DNA from: Adiantum capillus-veneris
Lineage: Eukaryota > Streptophyta > Polypodiopsida > Polypodiales > Pteridaceae
DNA: 64,000 bases
NCBI GenBank assembly: GCA_014529385.2
Contig: CM043942.1
Span: forward strand, 20,181,491-20,245,490
Direction of reading: 5' to 3'
Shown: piece by piece, positions 29,890-42,897 of the stretch
Numbering within the stretch: the stretch's first letter is position 1
Layout: each line of letters begins with the position of its first letter
Translations under genes and position numbers: made by a program
Notes under the pieces: model-generated
The model's input: the letters and a program-made list of their open reading frames with translations, nothing else
What the model was told of the DNA's origin: nothing
Databases searched by the model: none

Positions 29890-31339
29890 AGACACATAAT
29901 CAACAAAGTAATAGAGAGAGATTGGTCCAGATCACATAGATTTGCCTTGCAAGCAGTGTCAAAAACAACAAAAGGACATTGCATCGACCATACCACAACA
30001 GCTGGCGAAAGAAGGATAAAACAAGAGACCTGCATAGATCGTCTGAAAACAACTCTACCAGACAACAAAGCACCCCTACAAGGAAGACAGGCATCAGCCA
30101 GTAAACAATGGTGCATACATCTTTTTCCACTGTTTCACTGAGGTAATAAAACTCGTCTTTGTTGTTGTCTTCAATAAAGGTATTGAACTTCTCCTCCCAT
30201 GCTTGAAATTTGATCACCTTTCTGTCCCATGTCACATTAGTCAAACAATCTGTAATCATTTTTGTTATTGATTTCAATATCATAAACTAGCATAAAAAAG
30301 AACGTAGTAAAATCACTCTTGGGAGCCATACAAAATCTGTGATGAGTTTTTGTATTTCAAAACTAAGGAAACAACTTCTTGAAGGAAACAGTTTGCAGAT
30401 CATCAAACCTCAGAATTTTGCAGAGAGTTTGGATTAAAAAAAGCCTAAGATACATTAACCAGCATTGTGAATCAAGAAGACAAGACATGATGTAGTGTAG
30501 CTCAAAACGATGTTCAAGTTTCCGGTTGTGCAAAGTTATAGAGTGTGTAAGTTATGCACTCAGGTGCTTGCCATACGAAAATCATAGATGAGTGAAGTGC
30601 TTGGTGCAGAAGCTTTGAAGAGTGCAAAGAATGTCCTCAAGTGTAACCTTTATCATGTCCTCCCCCATGGGGCAAGCCAAAAAATATTATCTACATACTA
30701 GCTTTGTAGAGTTGGCAGCCATACAACATTATATGGGTCACATTCGAGTACTCATTGAGGTGGCTGCAACTGAAAGTCCTTCCATACAACAAAAAACACA
30801 ATCAGATGCCAATCTAGATTGCAAAAATTTGTAAAACAACAGAAATCACAGTGTGATATTGATTGAGATTAGAAGAAATTAATACGAATTTCAAACCCAA
30901 TAAGAAAACAAACATAACGAAAAGAAGAGAGCATTACTAGAGGTCTAGCCCACCCAATTCTTGCTCTCCGCATCCACATTTCAATTGAGCTGGCTGTCAA
31001 AAGCTTTCGTCAGTGATCTCTTCCCGTAATGAAGATTGAAAACATAGCGCACACATTTACAAAGGTGGGACAACTCAAATTCAAGCTCACAAAAACTCAT
31101 TGACCAACTACCTCATAAGAAGTATGTTGCAAAGAAGTACCCTCATCCGCTCTATCCTAAAAGAAGACACGAACAAAGTTAGAATATTGACATGAAAGGA
31201 GAAAAGTAGAAAAGGGTGAAAACATAGGTCACACCATGTCCTTACAATTAGTCCTCTCACTTGTGGGTACAAGAGGCATCCCTGTTACCACGTCCGCGAC
31301 GAAAATGCTTTGAATCAAAGATTCCACAACTATAAATAG
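29890..31339. other. No recognisable gene
   Basis: Short frames on both strands; none recognised. May be the 3' flank of the minus-strand transposase relic at 31,340-32,975. Confidence 0.5.
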
Positions 31340-32975
31340 CTAAAGTTCTCCTTCTTGTTCATGAAGAAACATTTTCTTCAAACGTCCTCTATGAAAAACT
31401 TCAGGCTGCTCGCATGTCTGAGATAGCTTGTCTAGAAAAAACACATAATCACCTTGTGCATACTTACATCCACGCAAAAAAGACTTGAAGTAGTAAACAC
31501 CCATAGCATTTACATTCTCCAAAGTAAGCAAAGGTGCATCCTTCCACTTGTAAACTGTTAACAATGACTCCCTCTCATGTGCACTAAGAATAAAAAAATT
31601 CTTCTCCTTTCCACCAACAATAAGACCCTTGTTATCTAACAATCCTTTACAACTACTTGGAAGGAGCCTAGAGCATGCATTCCATACATCCTTGGCTTTC
31701 TCTTCTGACGATACTAACAAAATACATTTCTCATGCCAATCAACTCAATCTATAGGAGCATCTTGATCTCCATGTCCCTCTGGAAAAACCAAGAAGGAAT
31801 GCACAAAATACTTGTCTCTATCAAAGCATCGTGCCCCATCCTTCTCAACATTGATTTGTTTCCAAATCCTTGTCAACAAATGACAAAAAAAGAATTTGGT
31901 GTAAGAAATCTCATTCGATTTTTTATTGGTGGGTATACTCAAGTAACCCGAAACAGATCCCTCAAAAGAGAAGCACTGAAAACAATCGTGAGACCCATGT
32001 CTCAATATGTCATCAAGAATTTCACCATTACCTAACAAAACCCACAAACCTAATAAGACACATACATCTGAGAATGATGTGATTTTCACAATAGCTTGAA
32101 AATGACTCATACCTACAACATGTCCCAGAGGCAAGCTCTTTGAACCCTCCCACTCCTCCAACAAGATGCACCATGAAAGAAAAAGAGATCGACAAACCCT
32201 TATGTCAACTTGGGTCCATCCCTTCTCTTTCGTACACCCAAAAAAAATATGTGAAATATCAATGAAAATCTTTCCAAGAACTACATCCTCTTGGTAGATA
32301 CCATCGACCACATTAAGGATGTGCGGTAGACACCATTGGATAAATTTTTGACAATCATCTGCTTCGAATATCTTGTGATGTCGAGAAGGATGTCTTGGCC
32401 ATCCTCCACTATTCAAAATATATTTGGGAATTGACCTCTCCACCTGTTTCACAGCCTTATCATTCTCTTCTTTAATGGATGTAGAAGCCATTGACACCAA
32501 TTTTCTTACATATTTTTGAAACAAGTTAAGAGACAAGATGTGTATGGAATCATAAACCAAGTCTCTAGAAATGTCAAATCCATATAAGTGACAGAGTCTC
32601 CATAGTCTAGACTCCTCGGACAATCCTCCGTTTCTCAAGCCATCCCAATGTAGCATGAGAGAAAAATTCCGAGGATCCCCCTTCACAACACAAAAAGAAA
32701 GAAAATGTAAGTTGACTACATCGAGCAAAAGGCATAGAGTGTGAATCCACCATATATCATAGGCATTATACATGTATCATGTTTCTCTTGGCATTAACTT
32801 CTTTACAACATTTTGCGCATGTAAATTGATACTCTTCATTTGGCTCACTCCATACGAGCTCTGGACTCCTAGACTCCTTAGGAAACGTTGATGGAGCAAA
32901 AGACGCCGTGCGCACACTCACACACCTAGACAACTCAACACCACACAAGGAATTTACTTGAATTCCAACCCACAC
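31340..32975 (-). pseudogene. Decayed Tnp2-like (DxxH-type) transposase
   Basis: Minus strand, two frame breaks. 32,975-32,766 contains CAKCCKEVNAKRNMIHV, a Cys-pair motif. 32,773-31,745 reads YDIWWIHTLCLLLDVVNLHF, GDPRNFSLMLHWDGLRNGGL, SRLWRLCHLYGFDISRDLVY then DSIHILSLNLFQKYV; DSIH stands where Tnp2-type transposases have D-x-M-H. Later CRSLFLSWCILLEEW and HGSHDCFQCFSFE resemble their 'P...CF.FE' block. 31,720-31,340 continues with DVWNACSRLLPSSCKGLLDN and GVYYFKSFLRGCKYAQGDYV, as in the tail regions of such proteins. It is not close to the CACTA transposase at 24.6 kb. No terminal repeats were found, so the family is tentative. Confidence 0.45.
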
Positions 32976-34827
32976 ACACCACCACTCAAAATATCCCTGA
33001 AAACTCTACCCACAAGCTCAATTCAAAATCCAAACGCCTCGACCTACAAGCCCTTACCTGCCTGCAGACACTACAAGGTGAGTCGAGGTGATCAACACTT
33101 GAAATCACGCTTGATGGTGACCAAAATATACAAGAAAAACCATAAAAAGCCCAAAAACTCCAGCCACAAATGACCAATCTCAAACCATTGCAAAAGCTTC
33201 ACCAAACTCCACTCTGTTGGACTCTTTGGAGTAGCGCCAACCCTAATGGCACCGATACAGGGTCACATAGTCTTGCAGAAAGCCGCACCTTCTTCCCTCA
33301 CTTCCTTGCACACACACATCCATGGAAACCTCAGAACTCCCATAGACTCTCCCAAGTGAAAAATTGAAGAAAGAAAGCGCTCATTCACTCCTCCACACAC
33401 TCGAAAACAGGACGCGAACGCAACGGGACTACACTAGACCACCTGTAGGAACCCTGCTTCCTCCCACACACAGAGGGGTGAAAGTGTTGATATTGCTCTT
33501 CCAAAGTCCTCCCTCATCTGGAACACTCATGCCATCGTGAGTGATGTGGCAATTTCAGGCCATTTCACAGCTTTTTTGACTTTTTTTGTCCCAGTTTTAG
33601 CTAGTTTGGCGGGCATTTTTCGCAGGAAAGACCCCAAACGGACTCCAAAATTCACCAAATTTTGTACGCTTGATCCTCGATACCCAAAGCACATTTCCAC
33701 ATCCCCACATTCCATTTTTGACCACTTCTAGGGCGATTTACGTATCACCGCATATCAGGCGCCGCAAATAGACAGTTACCGCATGTGTCAAACTTCTCGA
33801 GCGGGATGAGGGTACCCACACTTGTCACTTGCATTATTTACATTCTAGAAAGCTCAAACACATTATCTAGAGCCAAAATAAGCCACCTAGAACCATATCC
33901 AACGCCGTGATACCCTATCCAAGCAGGTACGTATGCTCGACTGCCGACACGCAAGCACGCTGTCAAGAAGTGCCCATTGCGACTAGGAAAGCGCCGGGCC
34001 TCTGACTGTGAGGATTCGTAGCAAAATCAAGCAAGGCATAGACGATTTGAAGCCAAAACACACTAAAAAAAGAACAAAACTCCAGCTATGAAAGCTCCAC
34101 TTTGAAAAAGAACCAATACTAACTCAAAACTCTTGTGTGTGTGAAGATTAGGTGTAGCCTCGCTCCCAATTGCACAGATGCAGTGCTCATTCGACCTGTT
34201 AAAAACCCTAAATTTACGCTTCAATTCTTCGTTGTCGTGACCATTTCACGGAAGCTTCAGTACTTCATTGGAAATCCCAAGTAGTTATTTGAGGAGGGGA
34301 AACCCTAATTGGAGGCCTCACAGCCTCAACCATGTAGTGGCAGCAGCATGGGACTGCACTAGCACCCTCTAAAGAAATGGTTGTATCTCCTTGCTCATGT
34401 CCAAATGAGCTCATTCTTGGCTCTAAAAACTCCCACACAACTTGAGAAACAACACCAGTGTCGTGGATGTGGCATTTTTTGCTATTTTTACCATTTTTAA
34501 GGCTATGTTTGACCATTTTTAGCCATTTTTTAGCCCAAAAATGTCACTCTTTGTTCGTAAAAAACCCAAACGAGCTGGGAAAAATCCCTAAAATTGTGGA
34601 AAAATCCCATTGGGCTCAAATTTCATATTGAACCTCATTTTCCCACTTGGTAAGCACTTTGGACACGTCTTTCACGCCAGCGTACGAAACCTGCTATTTT
34701 TGGCCGAGATTGCCCGCATTGAACTTTCTAGGAAAAACGAGCGTGCCACTTCGAAACACTTGACATTTGTACATTCCTAAAGAAAATTAGGAATATATTT
34801 ATGTGTAAAAGAATTCCATGGTGCCAT
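32976..34827. other. No recognisable gene
   Basis: Short frames only. 33,590-33,730 and 34,560-34,640 have similar phrases (aaacggactccaaaattcac / aaacgagctgggaaaaatcc), perhaps relics of one repeat family. Confidence 0.5.
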
Positions 34828-35770
34828 TGTTGACCGCTGGGTCAACAACACAACATAACTCAAGTTTCGTACCAAAGTCTTATCTTTTGCGAGTTACGAA
34901 ATGTTGCGGATTATGGCTATAAACGTCATTTGTAATGAGTAGTTATTCTAGTTTCAGAAGCCGGGGTGCAATGGAACTTCCAGATTGTAAATACAAACCA
35001 ATTTGACCCTTTCAACCCCATTTTTGGTTAAACCTAAGGTAGCCTTAGTATATAAGGTACCTAGGTCATTTTGTAAAGGACTTTTTATCATAATCAAACT
35101 TAGCGTTGCCGTCTACTATGTGTGAGAGAGAAAGAGAGTGAGTGTGAGCTTCATCCTCTCGCTACCCCCGGCTCGCTCAACGCATTGGAGATCCGACTGC
35201 ACCATTGCTGTAGGCTCGAGGAGAGCTACGCAACAACGCCAAGCATTCCACGCGAGACGAAGCACACACGCCAATGCATCTACAAGCTATTTGTGGCCGT
35301 AAGTGTATCAAACGATGTCTGTTTTCTGCATGCTAGTAGTCTATAGAATCGTGGGGACATAAGCTACGCATAGGTACTCATAAATTTCAGTTTCGAGCAC
35401 TTTCAAAATTCAGCTCTGTCATCCTACGCGTTTTCTGCAGATGGGTTTAGAGTGTAGAAGATTAGGGATAGGTGTATCCTAGTGAGGGGATGGTGTTCCT
35501 TAAGATTCGTACGAATCTGGCATGATTAGGTGAGTTACCTTTCGTATGTGTGTATGTGGCTAGGTGGTGTAGTTGAGAGCAGTGAGGTTCTTGATTGTGG
35601 TTTAGTTGGCCTTCTAGAGTGTTGTATGTGTAGGATGATCTCAGCCTAACAAGCTAAAGAGATTTCCTCCGTGTGTCTATCGTGTCATCTGTGTCCTCGA
35701 TTGACATTATGTTGATCTAGGTAGTGTTTGCATGCACCTCATGGGTGTGTGAGTAGCTTCCCGTCCAACA
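34828..35770 (+). repeat. Candidate LTR with TATA box, next to a Gypsy primer-binding site
   Basis: Starts TGTTGACC and ends CGTCCAACA (inverted TGTTG/CAACA), 943 bp. TATATAAGG at 35,049-35,057 could be its promoter. The right edge is fixed by the primer-binding site that follows; the left edge is a guess from the TG/CA rule. No second copy is in the window. Confidence 0.5.
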
Positions 35771-35789
35771 TTGGCGCCGTTGCCGGGGA
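35771..35789 (+). other. Gypsy-type primer-binding site
   Basis: TTGGCGCCGTTGCCGGGGA, a sequence commonly found directly after the 5' LTR of plant Gypsy elements. No gag follows; 35,790-36,119 shows nothing recognisable and the 850-bp repeat block then begins. Confidence 0.8.
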
Positions 35790-36119
35790 CACAAGGACCT
35801 AAGTAGGTTTCCTACTAACACTCGTGTGATGGTTGCTTGATTTAGTTTCGGCTAAAGAAAGCGTTTTTCTTAAGTGGATCCAGAAGAGGATATTCCGCGA
35901 TCAAGTGGATAGCCAGGAAGCGTGTGTCTTGCCGAGGGTCTGCGACTAGATAGGTTTAGTTAGGATATGTGGTTTAGAGTAGTTGTTGGTGGTCGGGTGA
36001 TCTGTGAGGTGATAAAAGCGTTTACTAGTCCGTGTGTGGGAGTGAAGCATTTTTCTACTCATAGATGCAAAACCCCATATGATTTGTAGGAGTAGCTTTA
36101 GGTAAGTGATCCGATTCTG

Positions 36120-37597
36120 ATCTAGAGCTATTCAACACTGAATTATGTAGATGTGGGGATCGGATTGCCTCCCTTTACGATAAAAGCTCAAGGTTAATCC
36201 CTAGATAATATTGCTTGAGGTGTGGGACAATATCTTTAAGATATACTACCATGACAAAAAGACAGATAACTCTGGGCGACAAAAATAAGCATGCTACTCT
36301 GCTAGAATAATTGCAAACGTGTCACTTTGAATCATGAATCTCATCTCAGCATTTCGTGCATGATAGCCAATATGTGCTTATGATTAGCCTATATCTTTGC
36401 ATAGCCAATTATGATGTTATTTCTTTAGGGTGTTTGACTTACTATACATTCTTCCTCCTTACAATTGGAAAATATTTGTATTTCGAACAAAATAAAAAAT
36501 GTAAGATATATATTTCCCAAGATAATGAAGAGGATTTGTCAATCATCTCAGCCACGTAAAGCCAAGGCCAGAGGAGCATTGCATATGTAGACGCCCAATG
36601 TATTATGAGATATGAGTCCACTTCCATTGTGTGTTTAGAGAGGGGGGTTACGTCTCTGGATTAGATATACTAGCTCCCTCTCTGATAATGACCAAGGACA
36701 TTTCCACAACTCATATCATAACAAGAATACTAAGAAGTCAAAGATAATATGAGGGTAGTACAAGATTAGTGTAGACATATCTCATGCATGTATGCAGTGC
36801 AAATAACAAATCATGGTGATCATATCTAGATAGTATTGCTTGCAGAGGTGCGGGATCTGTAATATCAAGATGGGGAAAAATATGAGGGTGGGAGAGATAT
36901 GCTAGATATAACTCATACAAAGTAATCTATATCGTGCTTATTACTTTATGTATGCATAGCCCACCCATGATGATGGCGCCATAAATATGATGGTCGATGT
37001 GGGGACCGGATTGACTCCCTTTACGATAAAATCTCAAGGTTAATGCCTACATGATATCGCTTGAGATGTGGGACAATATCTTTAAGATATACTACCATGA
37101 CAAAAAGACAAAGATAACTTTAGGCGACAAAAATAAGCATGCTACTGTGCTAGAATAACGTGTCACTTTGAATCATGAATCTCATCTTATCATTTTGTGC
37201 ATGAAAGCCAATACGTGCTTATGATTAGCCTACCTTTGCATAGCCAATCATGATGTTATGTCCCAAGGGTGTTTGATTTACTATACATGCTTCCTACTTG
37301 TAATTGGAAAATATTTGTAACTCAAACAAAATAAAAAATGTGAGATACACATCTATTTCTCGAGATAATTAGGAGGATTTGTCGATCATCTCAGCCACGT
37401 AAAGCCAAGGCCAAAGGAGCATTACATCTGTAGTAGATGCCCAATGTATTATGAGATATGTGACCGCTTCCATTGTTTGTTTAGAGAGGGGCTACGTCTC
37501 CGGATCAGATATATTAGCTCCCTCTATGATAATGACCAAGGACATCTCCACAACTCATATCATAGCAAGAATATTAAGAAGTCAAAGATAATATAAG
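36120..37597 (+). repeat. ~850-bp tandem repeat block, forward
   Basis: Two copies of a long unit: 'tgtggggatcggattgcctc' at 36,152 and 'tgtggggaccggattgactc' at 36,999, period 847 bp. The second copy is cut near 37,597 by Gypsy pol sequence. The unit is non-coding. An inverted, diverged copy lies at 41,826-42,897. Confidence 0.85.
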
Positions 37598-37607
37598 GGC
37601 AAGATCC

Positions 37608-39872
37608 TAATTGGGATAAGGATTTTTATGTGAATCCATCAGTAGGTGGGGATGCTATTGGAGCTATGCTTCTTCAAAACGAGGTAACAATTCTCACTAC
37701 ATGAAGCCTGTCTATTGTGCTAGCAAGGTGAAGCTAGAGGTGGAAAGAGGCTATACTGAGGTGGAGCTCATTATGGTAAGCGTAGTTTATGCATGTAGAA
37801 GGTTTATGCACTACCTTCTCCCTAAACCATTCACATTCCTCACTAGCTACACTCTTCTACCTCAATTGGTGAATAGCCCTACTTTGTCAAAGAGGCTCAT
37901 GAAGTGGATTGTGGAGCTACATGAATTCCAATTCTCTTTTCTTGTTGAGGAGAGTACAAGGCCTACATTGGCTGATTTGCTCACCTATAAGGAAAGCCCT
38001 CTTCTTCTTAAGGAGGATGCAGTGAAGAAGCAACACATGCAAGAACCTAACATAGACAATGCCTATCTATTGTTTTTTGATGGCTCTTACAGGAAAGCGC
38101 ATGGTGAAGCTTCAGGAGGTGTGGTAGTTTATGATCTTCAAGGTGCTTTGGTAACTAAAAGGAGTTTGAAGCTTACAGCACAAAGCAACAATGAAGCTAA
38201 GTATGCTACTTTGGAGAAAGGTCTCAACCTTTGCCTTGAGCTTGGCATCCGTCGTGTGAGGGTAAGAGGTGATGCTCTTTTGGTGGTTAAGCAAGTACTT
38301 GGGGTGTGGCAAAGTAAGAATCCAAGGATGAAAAATATGTGTTTTCAAGTGAAGAATCTACTTAAGCATTTTGAAGCTTGGAGTTTAAGGCATGTGGACA
38401 GGTCTCAAAATGAAGAAACACATGGTGCAGCGCAAGCTTCAATTGGGCAATTGTATGTGATAAGGGTTGATTCTCCTCTTTATTCGGGAAGGGAAGCTTT
38501 AGAGAGGGAGGAAGAGTTTCTACAAATAGGTATGCTTCCATCAGAGTTGGAGAAGCCAAAAAAGTACGCCTTCCTACGTCGTGCCAAAAGGTATGTGCTA
38601 CTTGGTGATGCCTTGTATATAAAGGGGGCTGATCTTGTGATGAGAAAAGTGCCTTGGAAAGAGGAAATTTACAAAATTTTAGAGGAGAATCATGAGGGTT
38701 CTTGTGGTGGTCACTTTTCTTCAAAGATCACTTTGCATAAAGACTTCTTGCTGGAGGGTTATGTGTGGCCAAGTGTTCAACGTGATGTTCATCATTGGTG
38801 CAAGTATTGTAAAGAGTGTCAAAGCATGGAAAATAGGGTTCTCAAATCAGAAATTAGAGGCACCATTGTGGCTTATGATGTGTTTGAGAAGTGGGGTATT
38901 GATGCAATAGGTCCTCTACCTATGACAACTAGAGGCAAATGTTACATACTTACTATCGTTGACTATCTATCCAGGTGGGCCGACGCCAAAGATGTTAAGC
39001 ACATCACGAGTAAATATGTTTCCTTATTTATATATGAAGATATTTGTTGCAAATTTGGCATGCCATTGGAGTTACTTTCTGACAAGGGTCCAGGTTTCAG
39101 GGGAGAGTTGGTGGATTATCTATGTGAAAAGCTTCATGTACATCGCAAGTTTACTACTCCATATTATACCCAATGCAATGGCATGAATGAAAGTTTTAAT
39201 GGAGATCTCATAAGGATGCTTACAAATATGACAAGAAACAATGTGAATACTTGGGATTTAGAGCTACCTTGTGCTCTATGGGCTTATAGGACTGCCATGA
39301 AATCAGGTACTGGTTTTTCTCCCTTCCATCTAGTTTTTGGCAAAGAGGCTTTACTTCCTATTAAGGTGGAGATACCAGCCTTGAAGATGATGCTAAAGCT
39401 TGAAGAAGAGCCCAATGATGCATTCAAGGAAAGACTTTTATATTTGAAATGTGTACAATTGGATAGGGTGTTAGCTTTTGAGCATTATGAGCAGGTCTTG
39501 AAGAAGAATCAAGCAAAGGCAAATCAGAAGGTAAAGAACAAGGACATCAAGAAGGGTGACATGGTGCTTCGTTACAATAGTAAGCTTGATATAACTTTTC
39601 AAAAGAAATTTCAAATCAAGTGGCAAGGTCCTTTCTTGGTCCTAAATAGGTTTCCAAATTGCACATATCAGCTTGCTGACTTGGATGGTACCCCACACAA
39701 AGCACGTGTAAATGGCTACAGGTTGAAGAAATATATTGCAAGGTTGATGACTGTGATTGAGGATGAGCCTTCTTTTGAAGAATTTTCTGATCATGTTTCT
39801 AATGATGAAGATGAAGTAAAGACTCCCTCATGTGGTTTACAGGATCTCTTTTGTGCTGCTTATCATGAATGA
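37608..39872 (+). pseudogene. Tat-type Gypsy pol, 3' part: RNase H, second RNase H, integrase
   Basis: Begins abruptly inside the RT-linked RNase H (DPNWDKDFYVNPSVGGDAIG), shifts frame once near 37,690, then runs open for 723 codons. Domains in that frame: rest of RNase H (YCASKVKLEVERGYTEVELI, 4-60), a second RNase H at about 115-250 (LLFFDGSYRKAHGE, NNEAKYATLEKGLNLCLELG, VRGDALLVVKQVLG), integrase zinc finger (HEGSCGGHF...CKYCKECQ, near 333-375), and the integrase core with Asp in WGIDAIGPLP, Asp in LLSDKGPGF and Glu in CNGMNESFNG. The C-terminal part has WQGPFLVLNRFPNCTYQLAD. Two RNase H domains mark the Tat lineage. Gag, protease and RT are missing. Confidence 0.88.
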
Positions 39873-40795
39873 TCTAGCAGGCTGGGGTGTGGCAAACTAT
39901 GTTGGGTGCATTTCTGACACCCCGTTTTTTGTAAATTTGTACATATGGACATGACGCCCGATGTCAAAAGTGTGTGTGGGCTTTCTTTTTGTGGGTTTTT
40001 TAGCTTGCTTTAGCAAGCACATGTACATGCATTGCAAGTCACTAGTCTAGTGACAACTGTCGGGCTACTGTAATAAGTGCCCGTGAGTGAGTTTTTTGAA
40101 GTGAGCCTTGTATATAACTTGAAATCGTGTACAAACTTAAAAAATTTCAGCCAAACATCAGAAATTTGTAGGTTTTGGGTCGTTGTGGCTTCTTGATGCT
40201 TTTGGATGCAGTTTTTTTCCCGGACTAGCCTTCTCTACGTGTAGTCGTGCTGGGACAGCTTTCTGTTCGCGTTAATTTTGCTCATGGAGGCATATGGAAT
40301 CAATTTTTGTCATCTTCAGCTTTCTCGCCAGTCATTTTTCAAGCTTTAAAGTGCCCCAATTGGAGTTGTGCTCATCAGGTTACGATTAGTTCTTTGCAGG
40401 GTTACGACTAGTTCTCTGCAGCGTTATGGCTATGGCAGCATAGTGGCAAATTGTGTATAGGAAGATTGGGAGGGCATGTATCTATGAATTGTGGAATTGA
40501 TGTTGAATTTATGGGTTTTTGATGCTTGATTGTGAAAGGAGAGGCTCTTATCTTCATCTGCATTGGTAAGCGTGTGTTGTAAATCTGTGCTTTGACAGGG
40601 TTTTGCTCCTATGTGACATAGTCTCTTGGGTGGGCGACGGCTAGTAAATTCCCAAGGGTCTACTCCTATTGGACTTGTGGTGTTTCAAAAGGATTTGGCA
40701 AAGCTTTTTGTGTCTTGTAGTTCTCTTTCAACGCTCTTGGGTGACATCGCTATAGAGGTGTTTCAGTTTGCTTGTTTCCCAACAACGTGTAGCAC
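39873..40795 (+). other. 3' flank of the Gypsy pol, possible start of its 3' LTR
   Basis: After the integrase stop a G-rich tract 'ggctggggtgtgg' (39,881-39,893) could be a polypurine tract, with TGTTGGGTGCA shortly after as LTR start. No matching copy was found elsewhere, so this is a suggestion. No gene seen. Confidence 0.35.
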
Positions 40796-41034
40796 AGTCT
40801 AGTTTTTGGAAAAAATCATTGTTCCAATCATACAAAATTCCTTTATTTCTTCAAGAGGAAATTTTAGAAAGGTTATTTTTTTGGTTTTATACTATTTTTG
40901 TCTATTTTGGGGCGGAATTCCTCCTTTTCCCCTTGGCCTCGATCGGCATTTTTAAATGGCATGATATTAAGTTGAAACATTGATAGCACTGTTAATTGGA
41001 ATCCAACAAGGTTAAGAAACACAGTCGCATAAGG

Positions 41035-41109
<75 letters not shown>

Positions 41110-41467
41110 AATGTATGTAACGTGAGCAAAGGGCCTAAAAGACCTATGAGATGTACATCATTATGATAATATGATCCATATATTGGCATGAAAATATTTG
41201 AAGTTGAAATGTGTGGGCCAGTCTAGTTTTCGGGGAAAATTATTGTTCCAATCATAAAAAATTCCTTTCCTTTATTTTTTCAAGAGGAAATTTAGAAATT
41301 AGGTTATTTTTATGGGTTTTTACACTACTTTTGTCTATTTTGGGGCGGAATTCCTCCCTTTCCCCTTGGCCTCGATCGGCATTTTTTAATGGCAGGATAT
41401 TAAGTTGAGACACTTGTAGCACTATTAATTGGAATCCAACAAAGTTAAGAAACACATTCCCATAAGG

Positions 41468-41512
<45 letters not shown>

Positions 41513-41610
41513 ACTGTATGTAACGTGAGCAAAGGGCCTAAAAGACCTATGAGATGTACATCATCATGATCATATGATCCATATATTGGTATGGAAAAAA
41601 CTAAATAAAA
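40796..41610. repeat. ~420-bp tandem duplication, each copy with (GA)n
   Basis: 40,796-41,200 and 41,219-41,610 share 'cagtctagttttnggn...', 'ggggcggaattcctcc' and 'ggcctcgatcggcattttt', then a (GA)n of about 70 bp (41,036-41,106) or 44 bp (about 41,469-41,509), then 'gatgtacatcat'. The GA tracts differ in length but sit at the same place, so they predate the duplication. Confidence 0.85.
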
Positions 41611-41825
41611 TACCAAACAACTAAATAGACAATGACATCACACAAAGTCTCTCATAGGCGCCCTATGTCCCGTTCTTCAATCAATCTCCTCCTCTATGAG
41701 AAACCTGGTACGGACAGCTCTATGTATCTTGATGATTGCGTGAAATCCATTGATGTAACATATGATGTCAATGTAGCTATATCTATGAGAGTCCCTTGTG
41801 TGGGTGTCATGGTAGTATATAACAT

Positions 41826-42897
41826 GGGAGGGCTATGCATGCATAAGGTAATAAGCGAGAGATAGATTACCTTGTATGAGTTATATCTAGAATATCTTTC
41901 CCACCCTCATATTTTTCCACATCTTGATATATATAGATCTCGCACCTTGCATGACACATGTCTACACTAATCTTGTAGTGCCCTCATATTATCTTTGACT
42001 TCTTAGTATTCTTGTTATGATATGAGTTGTGGAAATGTCCTTGGTCATTATCATAGAGGGAGCTAGTATATATGATCCGGAGACGTAGCCCCTCTATAAA
42101 CAAACAATGGAAGCGGTCACATATCTCATAATACATTTGGCGTCTACATATGTAATGCTACTCTGGCCTTGGCTTTACGTGGCTGAGATGATCGACAAAT
42201 CCTCTTAATTATCTCGAGAGATAGATGTGTATCTTACATTTTTATTTTGTTTGAGTTACAAATATTTTTCCAATTACAAAGAGGAAGCATGTACAGTAAG
42301 TCAAACACCCTTAGGACATAACATCATGATTGGCTATGCAAAGGTAGGCTAATCATAAGCACATATTGGCTATCATGCACAAAATGCTGAGATAAGATTC
42401 ATGATTCAAAGTGACACGTTTGCAATTATTCTAGCAGAGTAGCATGCATTTTTTTGTCGCCCAGAGTTATCTGTCTTTTTTTCATGGTAGTATATCTTAA
42501 ACATATTGTCCCACACCTCAAGCAATATCATCTAGGGATTAACCTTGAGCTTTTATCGTAAAGGGAGGCAATCCGGTCCCCACATCTACCATCATATTTA
42601 TGGCACCATCATCATGGTTGGTCTATGCACACATAAGGTAATAAGGGTGATATAGACTACTTTGTATGAGTTATATCTAGAATATCTCTCCATCTTTTGA
42701 TATTATAGATCCTGCACCTTTGCAAGCAATACTATCTAGGTATTATCACCATGACGTGTTATTTGCATTGTATAGAATATCTAGAATATCTCTCCATCTT
42801 TTGATATTATAGATCCTGCACCTTTGCAAGCAATACTATCTAGGTATTATCACCATGACGTGTTATTTGCATTGTATACATGCATGAGATATGTCTA
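41826..42897 (-). repeat. ~850-bp repeat block, inverted copy
   Basis: Reverse complement of the unit at 36,120-37,597, about 1.25 units long ('ggaggcaatccggtccccac' near 42,565). Contains a ~107-bp direct duplication (about 42,671-42,775 and 42,776-42,880). Its right end coincides with the truncated start of the next element's 5' LTR. Confidence 0.85.

Noticed and set aside
38112-38724. Minus-strand frames of 78 and 120 codons
   Set aside because: Antisense to the clear RNase H/integrase frame.
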